Shown here piece after piece: positions 15,639 to 24,645 of a DNA stretch of 64,000 bases. The notes under the pieces are model-generated. The model did no database searches. It saw only the letters and a program-made list of their open reading frames with translations, and was not told the origin of the DNA. The stretch's first letter is position 1, and each line of letters begins with the position of its first letter. The stretch comes from Gammaproteobacteria bacterium (GTDB lineage: Bacteria; Pseudomonadota; Gammaproteobacteria; SZUA-140), in the NCBI GenBank assembly GCA_016218365.1, contig JACREF010000010.1:1-64000 (forward strand), in the 5' to 3' direction. A program made the position numbers and the translations under genes.

Positions 15639-16080
15639 GCCGGCGGCGCCACGCACCCTGCTGGGCTTTGACTACGGCAGCAAATTCATCGGCGTCGCCG
15701 TCGGCCAGCAGCTGACCGGCACCAGCTCGCCGCTGCAGACCATCAAGGTCCATGATGACAAACCCGACTGGCCGGCGATCGGCCGCCTGATCGAGACCTG
15801 GCGCCCGGATGCGCTGGTGGTCGGCATCCCGCTGCATATGGATGGGCGCGAACAAGAGATGACCCATGCCGCACGACGTTTCGCAAAACGCCTCGAAGGG
15901 CGGTATCATTTGCCAGTTTATGAGACCGACGAGTTGCTGACCTCGCTGGCGGCGGACCGGATCATCTCCGGACAGCAGGGTGGCCGCCGGAAACCGGTGG
16001 ACAAAGACCGAATCCACCAGGTCTCGGCGCAACTGATCCTGGATACCTTTTTGACAGAGATACGGAACAAGACCTTGTGA
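15631..16080 (+). CDS. ruvX: Putative pre-16S rRNA nuclease / Holliday junction resolvase-like (YqgF)
   Basis: A 149-residue RNase H-fold nuclease implicated in maturation of the 5' end of 16S rRNA. LLGFDYGSKFIGVAVG holds the first catalytic Asp, VVGIPLHMDGREQEMT is the middle motif, VYETDELLTS provides the next acidic residues, and DKDRIHQVSAQLIL carries the last. The start ATG 15631 overlaps algH; its stop overlaps the GTG start of pyrR, so translation is coupled on both sides. Confidence 0.94.
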   Translation: MPEPAAPRTLLGFDYGSKFIGVAVGQQLTGTSSPLQTIKVHDDKPDWPAIGRLIETWRPDALVVGIPLHMDGREQEMTHAARRFAKRLEGRYHLPVYETDELLTSLAADRIISGQQGGRRKPVDKDRIHQVSAQLILDTFLTEIRNKTL

Positions 16081-16574
16081 ACGACATTGAACAGGCCTTG
16101 CACACCATGAGCCGTCAGCTGCAACAACGGCTGGCGCAGCGCCCGGCCAATCCACCGTTGATGGTTGGCATCCACAGTGGCGGGGTGTGGGTGGCGCGGC
16201 GCCTGCACCGGATGCTGGACCTGACCACGCCGCTGGCGATGCTCAACATCTCGTTTTACCGTGACGATTTCACCCGGGTCGGCATCAACCCGCAGGTCAG
16301 GCCCTCGGACATGCCGCTGTCGGTCGATGACCGCGACATCATCCTGGTCGATGACGTGTTGTATACCGGCCGCACCGTGCGCGCCGCGCTCAACGAGTTG
16401 TTCGACTACGGCCGCCCGGCCTCGATCACGCTGGCGGTGCTGGTCGACCGCGGCGGCCGCGAGCTGCCGATCCAGGCCGCTGTCACCGGCATGACGCTGC
16501 AGCTCCCGCCCGGCCAGCATGTCAAGCTCAAGGGACCCGAACCGATGACCCTCAGCGTGGAGGGCGCACCGTGA
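16077..16574 (+). CDS. pyrR: PyrR, pyrimidine operon regulator / uracil phosphoribosyltransferase
   Basis: A PRPP-binding protein of 165 residues with the PRTase loop [18 protein letters not shown] ([10 protein letters not shown] at 91-100), [13 protein letters not shown] and the conserved [10 protein letters not shown]. In Gram-positives PyrR binds mRNA; in gammaproteobacteria with this operon order it is thought to regulate pyr genes and to have uracil phosphoribosyltransferase activity. GTG start, overlapping ruvX and pyrB. I saw no attenuator or PyrR-binding loop between the genes because they overlap; any such control must lie upstream of algH. Confidence 0.95.
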   Translation: MNDIEQALHTMSRQLQQRLAQRPANPPLMVGIHSGGVWVARRLHRMLDLTTPLAMLNISFYRDDFTRVGINPQVRPSDMPLSVDDRDIILVDDVLYTGRTVRAALNELFDYGRPASITLAVLVDRGGRELPIQAAVTGMTLQLPPGQHVKLKGPEPMTLSVEGAP

Positions 16575-17548
16575 ACCGGCACACTATCCAGCTCGATGCG
16601 CAGAACCGGCTGCGCCATTTCCTGACCATCGAGGGGCTGAAACGTTCGTTGCTGATCGAGATCATGGATCTGGCAGAATCGTTCAGCGGCGTCAGCGAAC
16701 AGAGCGTGAAGAAGGTGCCGTTGCTGCGCGGCAAGACCGTCGTCAACCTGTTCTTCGAACCCAGCACCCGCACCCGCACCACCTTCGAGCTGGCGGCCAA
16801 GCGGCTGTCGGCTGATGTGCTGAACATCAATATCGCGGCCTCGGCGACCACCAAGGGTGAGACGCTGCTCGATACCTTGCACAACCTTGAGGCCATGCAT
16901 TGCGACATGTTCGTGGTGCGCCATGCCAGCAGCGGCAGCGCCCACTTCATTGCCAGCCATGTCGCCCCGCACATCAGTGTCATCAACGCCGGTGACGGCC
17001 GCCACGCCCACCCGACCCAGGCGATGCTCGACATGTTCACGATCCGCCGCTTAAAGGGCGACTTTCATAAGCTGAAGGTGGCCATCGTTGGCGATCTGCT
17101 GCACTCACGGGTCGCGCGTTCGCAGATCCATGCGCTGAGCACGCTCGGTGTCGATGAGATCCGCGTCATCGGCCCGCGCACGCTGATCCCGGCCGCGGCC
17201 GAGACCCTCGGTGTCCATGTCTATCACGACATGCGCAACGGCCTGCGCGACGTCGATGTTGTCATCATGCTGCGCCTGCAATATGAACGGATGAACGGTG
17301 CCTTCCTGCCCAGCGAACATGAATATTTCCAGGTATACGGACTGACCGAAGACAAGCTAGCGCTGGCCAAGCCCGATGCCATCGTCATGCATCCTGGCCC
17401 GATCAACCGCGGCGTCGAGATCGCCTCCGATATTGCCGATGGCAGGCAATCGGTGATCCTGCAACAGGTGACCCATGGCATCGCGGTACGCATGGCGGTG
17501 ATGGCGCTGACCATGCGCAGCCATGCCGCTGCGCTGGAGGCCACATAA
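16571..17548 (+). CDS. pyrB: Aspartate carbamoyltransferase catalytic subunit
   Basis: Makes N-carbamoyl-aspartate from carbamoyl phosphate and aspartate, the committed step of pyrimidine synthesis. In 325 residues: [13 protein letters not shown] (carbamoyl-phosphate loop, S65-T-R-T-R-T), [48 protein letters not shown] and [11 protein letters not shown]. The start is GTG 16571. No pyrI follows; instead a degenerate dihydroorotase begins at the pyrB stop. This is the class A ATCase arrangement of pseudomonads, where PyrC' is structurally needed. Confidence 0.97.
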   Translation: MNRHTIQLDAQNRLRHFLTIEGLKRSLLIEIMDLAESFSGVSEQSVKKVPLLRGKTVVNLFFEPSTRTRTTFELAAKRLSADVLNINIAASATTKGETLLDTLHNLEAMHCDMFVVRHASSGSAHFIASHVAPHISVINAGDGRHAHPTQAMLDMFTIRRLKGDFHKLKVAIVGDLLHSRVARSQIHALSTLGVDEIRVIGPRTLIPAAAETLGVHVYHDMRNGLRDVDVVIMLRLQYERMNGAFLPSEHEYFQVYGLTEDKLALAKPDAIVMHPGPINRGVEIASDIADGRQSVILQQVTHGIAVRMAVMALTMRSHAAALEAT

Positions 17549-18840
17549 TGCGCATCCGCATCAGCCATGGCCGCATCATCGATCCCGCCTCCGGCGTCGA
17601 TTCAATCCAGGACCTCTATATCGCCGCTGGCTGCATCGTGGCGCTCGGCCGCGCCCCCGCGGGCTTCAGCGCTGACCGCACCCTTGACGCCCAGGGTCTG
17701 ATCGTCTGCCCCGGTCTGATCGATCTGCGCGCCCAGCTGCGCGAACCCGGCGAGGAACACAAGGCAACGATCGCCAGCGAGACCCGTGCCGCAGCACAAT
17801 CGGGTATCACCACCCTGTGCTGCCCGCCGGCGACGACGCCAGTCGTCGATACCCCGGCGGTCGTCAACCTGATCCGTAATCGTGCCCGCCAGATCGGTCT
17901 GGCCAAGGTGTTACCGCTCGGGGCCTTGACGCGGGGACTGGACGGCCAGCAGCTGACCGAGATGCGCGCGTTGAAAGAGGCCGGATGCCCCGGCGTCAGC
18001 AATGACCTGCGTCCGCTGGCCAACCTGCTGGTGCTGCGCCGGGCCATGGAATATGCCGCCACCCATGATCTGACGCTGTTTCTGCAACCTGAAGATGCGG
18101 CGCTGGCCAATAGCGGCTGCGTCCATGAAGGTCCGGTGGCCACACGGCTCGGCCTGCCCGGCATCCCGGCGATGGCGGAAACCACCGCGCTGGCCTCGAT
18201 GCTCGCCCTGGCAGAACAGACCGGCGCGCGTTGCCATTTCCAGCTGCTGACCACCGAGCGGGCGGTACAGATGATCGCCGAGGCCCAGGCCCAGGGGCTG
18301 CCCGTCACCGCCGATGTCTCGGCCTATCATCTGCAACTGACGGATCTGGATGTGCTCGATTTTGACAGTCTGTGTCATGTACGGCCGCCGCTGCGCAGCC
18401 AGCGCGACCGTGACGCCTTGCGCAATGGCCTGGGCAGCCATGTCCTGGCGGCGATCTGTTCCGACCACCAGCCGCATGAGGCCGATGCCAAGCTGGCACC
18501 GTTTGTTGAAACCGCGCCCGGCATCAGCGGCCTGGAAACGCTGCTACCGCTGGCACTGAAGCTGGTTGATCAGAATATCCTGTCGCTGTCCGCGGCGATT
18601 GCGACCATCACCACCCATCCGGCCCAGATCCTGCGGCTGCAGGACGGCGGCACGCTGTCGCCCGGCCAGCCGGCCGACGTCTGTATCTTTGATCCGCTGC
18701 ATTACTGGACCCTTGACCCGCATCATATGCACAGCCGCGGACATAATACCCCGTTCCTGGACTGGGAGCTGAAGGGGCGTGTTGTCTATACGCTGCTCGA
18801 TGGCGTGTTGATCCATGAACGCGGCGCCATCCTCGAATGA
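17548..18840 (+). CDS. pyrC': Dihydroorotase-like PyrC', probably non-catalytic ATCase subunit
   Basis: A 430-residue amidohydrolase-fold protein of the dihydroorotase family. The metal-binding HxH at the first strand, normally DxHxHLREPG, is replaced by [12 protein letters not shown], so both histidines are lost. ICSDHQPHE keeps the later DH pair and [11 protein letters not shown] preserves only part of the HxxH region. In Pseudomonas such PyrC' proteins have no dihydroorotase activity but form a dodecamer with PyrB and are needed for ATCase assembly. The overlapping position directly after pyrB supports that role here. A functional pyrC should lie elsewhere in the genome. The start ATG shares one base with the pyrB stop; its own stop overlaps the pyrK start. 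Confidence 0.93.
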   Translation: MRIRISHGRIIDPASGVDSIQDLYIAAGCIVALGRAPAGFSADRTLDAQGLIVCPGLIDLRAQLREPGEEHKATIASETRAAAQSGITTLCCPPATTPVVDTPAVVNLIRNRARQIGLAKVLPLGALTRGLDGQQLTEMRALKEAGCPGVSNDLRPLANLLVLRRAMEYAATHDLTLFLQPEDAALANSGCVHEGPVATRLGLPGIPAMAETTALASMLALAEQTGARCHFQLLTTERAVQMIAEAQAQGLPVTADVSAYHLQLTDLDVLDFDSLCHVRPPLRSQRDRDALRNGLGSHVLAAICSDHQPHEADAKLAPFVETAPGISGLETLLPLALKLVDQNILSLSAAIATITTHPAQILRLQDGGTLSPGQPADVCIFDPLHYWTLDPHHMHSRGHNTPFLDWELKGRVVYTLLDGVLIHERGAILE

Positions 18841-19769
18841 CCAGCGATCTGATACCCTCTCCCCAACCCTCTCCCGCACGCGGGAGAGGGGGCCTGCACG
18901 CCCAGCGTAATACCCTGTTTGTCGAACAGGCCGAGATCATCAGTCATCAGCCGCATGCTGCCGGCCAGTATACCTTGCGTCTGCTGGCGCCGCAGATTGC
19001 GGCCCGTGCCCAGCCCGGCAGCTTCGTACACTTAAGCTGCGGCGCCGAGCGTCCGATGCGCCGCCCGCTGTCGATCATGCGCGCCGACCCTGACCATGGC
19101 TGGATCGATATCCTGTACAAGGTCATGGGCAGCGGTACCGCGCTGCTGGCCCAGCGGCAGCACGGCGAGCATCTGGACCTGATCGGCCCCATTGGCCGTC
19201 CATTCAGCCCTGACCCGCAGCGCAGCCGGCCATTGCTGATCGGCGGTGGTGTCGGTATCCCGCCGATGGTCTTTCTCGCCGACCGGATGCATCTGCAGCC
19301 TGGCATCACACCCTTGGCCATCCTCGGCTCCGAGGTGCCATTCCCGTTTGCCGCCCAACCCTCACGTATCATCATCCCGGGCCTACCCGCCGGGGTCATC
19401 GCGGCCATGCCGCTGCTGGAAGACTGGGGCATCCCCAGCCGCTTGACCAGCCGCCAGGGCTATGCGGGTTGCTTTGACGGCTATGTTACCGATCTGGCCC
19501 GGGCGTGGCTGGACGGACTGCCGGCCGAGGCACGGGACGAGGTCGAGGTCTTTGCCTGCGGGCCGCATGCCATGCTCGAGGCGGTTGCGGCCCTGGCCCG
19601 TGAATTCTCCCTGCCCTGCCAGGTCTCACTTGAGGAGTTCATGGCCTGCGCCGTCGGTGGCTGTGCCGGCTGCGTAGTGGAAATAACCACGCCGGACGGA
19701 CCGGCGATGAAGCGGGTATGCGTCGACGGGCCGGTGTTCGATGCCCGCCAAGTGTTTTCCACACCCTAG
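18837..19769 (+). CDS. pyrK: Dihydroorotate dehydrogenase electron-transfer subunit (PyrK-like)
   Basis: An FAD and 2Fe-2S flavoprotein that passes electrons from dihydroorotate dehydrogenase B to NAD. In 310 residues: RPMRRPLSIMRAD (FAD-binding RxxS/T region), LLIGGGVGIPPMVFL (pyridine-nucleotide domain), FACGPHAML and the cysteine pattern CAVGGCAGC with a further C in KRVCVDGPVF (C-x4-C-x2-C-xn-C). The ATG overlaps the pyrC' stop. Residues about 7-18 (PSPQPSPARGRGG) are encoded by a dispersed repeat, so the N-terminus is extended by about 15 residues; there is no other ATG or clear start before residue 30. The catalytic subunit PyrD is not in the window. Such subunits in gammaproteobacteria are less usual than class 2 PyrD. 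Confidence 0.9.
   Translation: MTSDLIPSPQPSPARGRGGLHAQRNTLFVEQAEIISHQPHAAGQYTLRLLAPQIAARAQPGSFVHLSCGAERPMRRPLSIMRADPDHGWIDILYKVMGSGTALLAQRQHGEHLDLIGPIGRPFSPDPQRSRPLLIGGGVGIPPMVFLADRMHLQPGITPLAILGSEVPFPFAAQPSRIIIPGLPAGVIAAMPLLEDWGIPSRLTSRQGYAGCFDGYVTDLARAWLDGLPAEARDEVEVFACGPHAMLEAVAALAREFSLPCQVSLEEFMACAVGGCAGCVVEITTPDGPAMKRVCVDGPVFDARQVFSTP
18855..18890. repeat. REP-like palindromic repeat inside the pyrK coding region
   Basis: CCCTCTCCCCAACCCTCTCCC followed by GCACGC and GGGAGAGGG, a GC-rich inverted repeat (CCCTCTCCCG/CGGGAGAGGG) of a type widely dispersed between genes in proteobacteria. Here it lies 18 bases into pyrK and is 36 bases long, a multiple of three, so the frame stays open. Confidence 0.85.
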
Positions 19770-19805
19770 AAACAAGTACGCCGCGTTTCCGCGGCGTACT
19801 TGTTT
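19770..19805. terminator. Bidirectional terminator between pyrK and the CARDB protein gene
   Basis: A perfect 16-bp stem, AAACAAGTACGCCGCG with CGCGGCGTACTTGTTT, with a 4-base loop. It begins one base after the pyrK stop and is 28 bases from the end of the convergent gene at 19833. The flanking T-runs are short on both sides. Confidence 0.85.
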
Positions 19806-19832
19806 CAGATCCTCGGATACTTGATCACACTT

Positions 19833-22800
19833 TCAACTGAACCCGGCCTGCGCCTGCTGACGCCTAAATTGCGTCAATGATAACGAAAGCACGGCGATCA
19901 GCAACCACACACTATCGAGACTGCCGCCGCCACCCGCACCCTCAGTCTTGACCACGGCTACCGCATAGGTCTTCGGTCCACCGCCAGCTGCCATGCTGAC
20001 ACGGCTATTATTGGTCTCCGATAACTCGGCCACCGCGGCATCTGCATCCGCGATTGCACCCAGATAATAACTACCGGTCGGCAGTACGGCATTGATCACC
20101 TGAACTCCAGCATAGGTAGTATTGGTATCCGTCATCGAGAAGTCACCGACCATAGCGGAGTTTGCCGGGGTCGTGCTGGTATAAAACACTACGCCATTCC
20201 TCAGGAAGGTGACCACAGTGCCCTTACGCTGCACGGCAAAACGATCCCCCGCCACATACTTCAGACATGCCGAATTGGTCGGTGACGTCCACTGACATGA
20301 CTTGTACACACCCTTTTCATAGGCGCCGAAAGTACCGCTCAAAGCCAGATTTAACGAATAGTCGATTGTCGTCCAGCCGGTATCGACGTCGGTTACGCTC
20401 AAACCGAACTGACGATTGCGGAGGATATCGACCACATATTCAACACGGCCTTCTGCCGGGATCGTCTGCAAGGAACTAGCGCCTGCAGACCCGAAGCCCG
20501 CCAGCGCCTTCAAGGTGTTACTTGCATCAACAGACGCTTGCGTCACCTTCGTCCAGACAATATTCTCCACCCGGTCAGTCGGCACGGGCAGCAGGACCGA
20601 CGATGTGATCTGCGAGGTATTCCCTGCCAGTCCGCTCATCGCCAAGGTACCCAGACGATAGTCGGCCGCGGTAATCGTCGCGTCAGAAGAGAGGTAGATG
20701 CCGACATTAAAGGCCCCGGCCGCGCCCGCAGTGGTATTCTGTGTCGTCACTGCCACATCAAGATTGGTACCACGGGTTATGCTCGTCGCCGTGGTCGAAA
20801 CTGACGATACGATCAGATCCGCAGCGGAGGTCGGGGTGCTGACGGTGATCTCGATCGGATCCACATAGAGATTGTTATTCTCATTGTTCTCAATGACTGT
20901 GTTAGCCGGGTCAGCGATCCCTCCCAAGTAGTACACACCCGGGGTCAGCGCACCAGGAATGGAGACGGTGGCCGAGCCGGTATCGGTTGTACCGGCAGAC
21001 ATCGCCGGCACGACCCTGCTGCCTACCTTGGTATCGGCGGTCGTTATTGCGTTATCCGTTGACAGGTAGATATCTACCGCCGTATCCGCCAGCGTAGGCC
21101 CAGTACTGCTGGCAACCAGCTTAACGCTGACATTGGCTGTGGTCCCAACCTGCACACCATGTGCCAGCACGCCGCTGATATCCAAATCTGTGATATGGAT
21201 GTCGCCTAGCGTCAGGTCAACAATGGAATTGACCGCAAGCGCTGCGCCTGACACTGCACTGTTATTGGATTCGTTCGCCTCTATAACAGTATTGGCAGGA
21301 TCCACCTTGGCTACCACATAATAATTCTGTGGTGCCACAATATTGTTGGGCACTGTCACTACAGCCGAGCCTGTAACACTGGTGTTGCCGAGCACTGAGG
21401 CAAAGGTACCGCCACTCTTGACCGTCAGGGCGATATCATCGCCATCTCCGGCAACCGTGTTGGCAGACAATGAAAACCCGACATTGACATTCGAGGCATT
21501 GATTGCGCGGATATTGCTGACTGTATAACTCACTGTCAGATCCCGGCCCGCAAGGATACTGGTCACACCACCGAGCCCTATCGAAGATATAGTCAGATCC
21601 GATGGATCGATGATCTGTATCGTCCCCCCAACCAGCTCATTGTTGACCTCACTGTACTCGGTTATCGCACTGCCGGTGTCAGCAATCGCTACCAGATCAT
21701 ACACGGCCTGCGGAATCGTGTTCGGGATCAGATACGAGGAGGTCGCCGTGGTCGACGCGCCCGACGCTAATGCGGCCACGCTAAATTGTGAAATCAAGGT
21801 GTCCGGGAGCACATGGGCACGATCCCGCAGATAGATGCCTACCTGGAAAGGCGACGTCACATCGGCCAGATTACCAATCGACGCGTCACGATTGTTTTTG
21901 ATCGTCGCAGTGAACGTGGTAGACAGGCCATAAACACCCAACGCAGGTGCTGATACCGCTGTCATGACCAGATCGCTGGTGATCAGCCCCACCCTCGATA
22001 CAGTATATTTTACACTCGACCCCTGGTCTGTGCTGCCGGCAAGATAGACCGGAACCGCAGCACTGCCGGCTGCCGCGCTGATACCGCCTGCATAGATACC
22101 GCCGGTCAGGCTGGTCGAAATGAAGCGCCCCTGCCGTTCATCCCCCCCCAGCGGATAGCTGTGTGCCGCATGCCGTGATCCATCCAGGTTCCAGCTCATA
22201 TACATCTGGCTGCTGCCGGCACTCGGTGTACCGGTCAAACCGAAGACAACAACCTTCTGCGCTGCAGCGTCTACCACCACCGACCGGGCAAGGTCACGGC
22301 TGTTCCCGCCAAAATCACGCTCATCTTTCCATAGATACAGACCATCATTGCTATTGAATTTCACCACGCCAACATTGGAGGCATCGCCAATGTTGGTCGT
22401 GACTGCGACGTAGACACCGCCATTGCCATCGAAGGCCATGCTGGCAGGGATATCCTTGCCTGCGAAATCCACCGGCAATGAATCATTCCAGACATTGGTG
22501 CCATCGCTGGCACGTTTACGAATCAGGATCGTTGAATTCCCACCTCCGGCAGAGGCGGTCCCTCTGGTGGTGAAGCCGGCAACGTATAGATCCCCGCTCT
22601 GCGGATCAAGGCCCAGCACCGAGGCGCGGTCTTCGGAGCCGCTATCGTACACCGCGCTGCCACCCGCCCACAGATAGCTGCCATCGACAGCGCTGTATTT
22701 GGTCACGAACACATCTTCATCGATGCAGACGACTGTGCTGCTGGTAGCTGGCGGACAAAGCCGGGTGCCGGCCACATAGGCATTATTGTTTGCATCCAGC

Positions 22801-23507
22801 GCCAAGCCGACTACCAGCCTGTCCCCCGAGCTGGCCGCCGCTTCTGTCTTGGCCCACACCGGCGCGCCACCGGTACTGGAATATTTAACGACGGTCACCC
22901 GCTGCTCGGTGCTGCCGCTCAACACCGAGGTTCCCGCGAGGTATACACTGTTGCCATCGGAGGCCAGCGCCATGCCCACCAGGATATCCCGGCCGGTACT
23001 GTTGTCATATTGCTGCGACCAGATGGTAGCATTGGTCGTCGCGTTGAGTTTGGCAACATAAAAATCCAGGCCACCCGCTGCAGAGGTCACATTGGCCGCG
23101 ATATACAGGTTACCAAGATTGTCCGCTGCCAGCGCCACGCCCTCGTCAAGCTTGACGGCCCCAGCCACATCGATGATACGGGTCCACAGCAGCGCACCTG
23201 CCGGACTGGTCTTCACAACGAGAATATCTGAGCTGCCTGCCACCGTATTCGACGTAGAGTCGGCGTAACCAATGGCATAGACATTGCCGGATGCATCCAC
23301 GGCACTGGCGTTCAGATGGGCCAGCGTCGTTATATCGGAACCGGTCCAGTACACACCCCATGACCTGTCAGGCTGCGTGGTCGTCGACAAGGCCGTAGAC
23401 CATACTGCCAGCGCCGGCCGGGCCACCGCCAGCATCAGCAGCGCCCCGCTAAACGTCATGATGACCTTGAAACGACTCATACCATATCTGCGCCATGTGC
23501 TTCGCAT
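19833..23507 (-). CDS. Very large secreted protein with propeller-like and CARDB repeats and C-terminal sorting tail
   Basis: ATG 23507 (MRSTWRRYGMSRF) is chosen because GGAG lies 8 bases upstream; it opens a signal peptide ending ARPALA. Of 1,224 residues, about 60-480 hold repeats of the kind NAYVAGTRL and GDLYVAGFTTRG (SBBP/beta-propeller type). Four CARDB-like adhesion modules start near 507 (DLVMTAVSAP), 634 (DLTISSIGLG), 762 (DLTLGDIHIT) and 897 (DLIVSSVSTT). The last CARDB is interrupted from about 977 to 1139 by a separate domain. The C-terminus has GAGGGGSLDS, a hydrophobic stretch and FRRQQ, the plan of GlyGly-CTERM tails cut by rhombosortase. It lies 23 bases after the gene at 23531, so they are likely cotranscribed. 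A surface or extracellular adhesive role is inferred. Confidence 0.85.
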   Translation of the reverse strand: MRSTWRRYGMSRFKVIMTFSGALLMLAVARPALAVWSTALSTTTQPDRSWGVYWTGSDITTLAHLNASAVDASGNVYAIGYADSTSNTVAGSSDILVVKTSPAGALLWTRIIDVAGAVKLDEGVALAADNLGNLYIAANVTSAAGGLDFYVAKLNATTNATIWSQQYDNSTGRDILVGMALASDGNSVYLAGTSVLSGSTEQRVTVVKYSSTGGAPVWAKTEAAASSGDRLVVGLALDANNNAYVAGTRLCPPATSSTVVCIDEDVFVTKYSAVDGSYLWAGGSAVYDSGSEDRASVLGLDPQSGDLYVAGFTTRGTASAGGGNSTILIRKRASDGTNVWNDSLPVDFAGKDIPASMAFDGNGGVYVAVTTNIGDASNVGVVKFNSNDGLYLWKDERDFGGNSRDLARSVVVDAAAQKVVVFGLTGTPSAGSSQMYMSWNLDGSRHAAHSYPLGGDERQGRFISTSLTGGIYAGGISAAAGSAAVPVYLAGSTDQGSSVKYTVSRVGLITSDLVMTAVSAPALGVYGLSTTFTATIKNNRDASIGNLADVTSPFQVGIYLRDRAHVLPDTLISQFSVAALASGASTTATSSYLIPNTIPQAVYDLVAIADTGSAITEYSEVNNELVGGTIQIIDPSDLTISSIGLGGVTSILAGRDLTVSYTVSNIRAINASNVNVGFSLSANTVAGDGDDIALTVKSGGTFASVLGNTSVTGSAVVTVPNNIVAPQNYYVVAKVDPANTVIEANESNNSAVSGAALAVNSIVDLTLGDIHITDLDISGVLAHGVQVGTTANVSVKLVASSTGPTLADTAVDIYLSTDNAITTADTKVGSRVVPAMSAGTTDTGSATVSIPGALTPGVYYLGGIADPANTVIENNENNNLYVDPIEITVSTPTSAADLIVSSVSTTATSITRGTNLDVAVTTQNTTAGAAGAFNVGIYLSSDATITAADYRLGTLAMSGLAGNTSQITSSVLLPVPTDRVENIVWTKVTQASVDASNTLKALAGFGSAGASSLQTIPAEGRVEYVVDILRNRQFGLSVTDVDTGWTTIDYSLNLALSGTFGAYEKGVYKSCQWTSPTNSACLKYVAGDRFAVQRKGTVVTFLRNGVVFYTSTTPANSAMVGDFSMTDTNTTYAGVQVINAVLPTGSYYLGAIADADAAVAELSETNNSRVSMAAGGGPKTYAVAVVKTEGAGGGGSLDSVWLLIAVLSLSLTQFRRQQAQAGFS

Positions 23508-23530
23508 GATCATAACTCCGGCTTGTATCG

Positions 23531-24508
23531 TTAAGGTGGGCAAACGGTGAGCGTACGGTGCCCGGTAGCGCACGCCACTTTGTTCTGCTGGTAATCAAAG
23601 AAGCCGGCCCAGTTCAGGCTCAACACATCAAACCCGCCCGCCGCATAGCTGTAGACACCTTCCGTGAATCGCGAGTTATCGACGTCCCAACCATTCGCGC
23701 TATTCCAGCCCGTACCCGGCGCAAAACTATAACGGCCTGCCGTCACGACCGACTGCTGCGCAAAGGCCATATCAAAGTTACCGGCACCGGCAGAGGTGGT
23801 CGGCAGGCTCGAATCAAGGATCGTTGTTGCATTACGGACATCGCCGGCCCGGCTTGAATCGGTATAATTCAGCCGCCGCAGATCGGCCTTGTATTCCAGC
23901 GACAGCGCCCCATCCTTGACGGTCTGGCTGATGACCGGCTTCTTGGTCAGCAACGGTTTCAACACATCCAGTGTCATCCCGGAATCCGACACATAGGTGC
24001 GCATCGTCATCTTGGTCGGGTCACCGGTCCCGACACCAGACAGGTCATAGGGCCTGAACCCTGCCGTGGTCACCGACAAGCCATACGGATCCTTGGCATT
24101 ACCGAACACCCCGCCCGCATAGCCGGCCGCAGCGACCGGATAGGCCGCCTTGCTGCCCATCAAGGCCCGCTCATTACCGCCGGAGTCCGGACTAGACTGC
24201 AGCGATTGGCCGACCTGCGTAAGGCGTGTGTAGTATTCCGTTGCAAAGCCGGTGTAGGCCTCAGAGACAATGGTATGCATATAAACGACATTATCGATCT
24301 GTACTTTTTCTATCGTCAGCCGCGTCCCATCATTTCCTGATGCAACACCGCCGGTCAGGTTCCCGGAGCCGGCCATCGCGACGCCGTCAGGATTGGGGGC
24401 CAAGGTATAAGTAAACTGTGGGGCGGCCTGGGCGTGGGCGCCAAATAACAGGACCGACAGGCCTAACAGCCAGGCTATCGATGTTGAGTACATAGATTTA
24501 CTCTGCAT
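23531..24508 (-). CDS. Exported protein of unknown function
   Basis: The first 28 residues are a clear signal peptide (IAWLLGLSVLLFGAHAQA, cleaved before APQF), preceded by AAAGG. The remaining about 297 residues are rich in Gly, Ser, Thr and Tyr, with alternating hydrophobic patterns expected of beta structure, and end with a Cys pair (ACATGHRTLTVCPP) that could form a disulfide. No transmembrane helix, lipobox or catalytic motif was recognised. It is the first gene of a unit with the large CARDB protein (23 bases between them), so it may be secreted with or bind to that protein. No family assigned; certain that it is coding and exported. Confidence 0.72.
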   Translation of the reverse strand: MQSKSMYSTSIAWLLGLSVLLFGAHAQAAPQFTYTLAPNPDGVAMAGSGNLTGGVASGNDGTRLTIEKVQIDNVVYMHTIVSEAYTGFATEYYTRLTQVGQSLQSSPDSGGNERALMGSKAAYPVAAAGYAGGVFGNAKDPYGLSVTTAGFRPYDLSGVGTGDPTKMTMRTYVSDSGMTLDVLKPLLTKKPVISQTVKDGALSLEYKADLRRLNYTDSSRAGDVRNATTILDSSLPTTSAGAGNFDMAFAQQSVVTAGRYSFAPGTGWNSANGWDVDNSRFTEGVYSYAAGGFDVLSLNWAGFFDYQQNKVACATGHRTLTVCPP

Positions 24509-24645
24509 GGCCTTTACTCGCTATCCAGATTCACATTAATCGAGCCCAACCTGAGACATCATAGTACGAAACTATCCCTGATGGAAGCGACAAAAAAGCC
24601 GGGCATTAAGCAATCCTTAATACTATCGACCATCGCAAGTAATAA

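Noticed and set aside
19833-23507. Repeated DNA within the CARDB gene as a possible CRISPR or satellite
   Set aside because: The repetition is at protein level with diverged DNA; no constant repeat with unique spacers was seen anywhere in the window.
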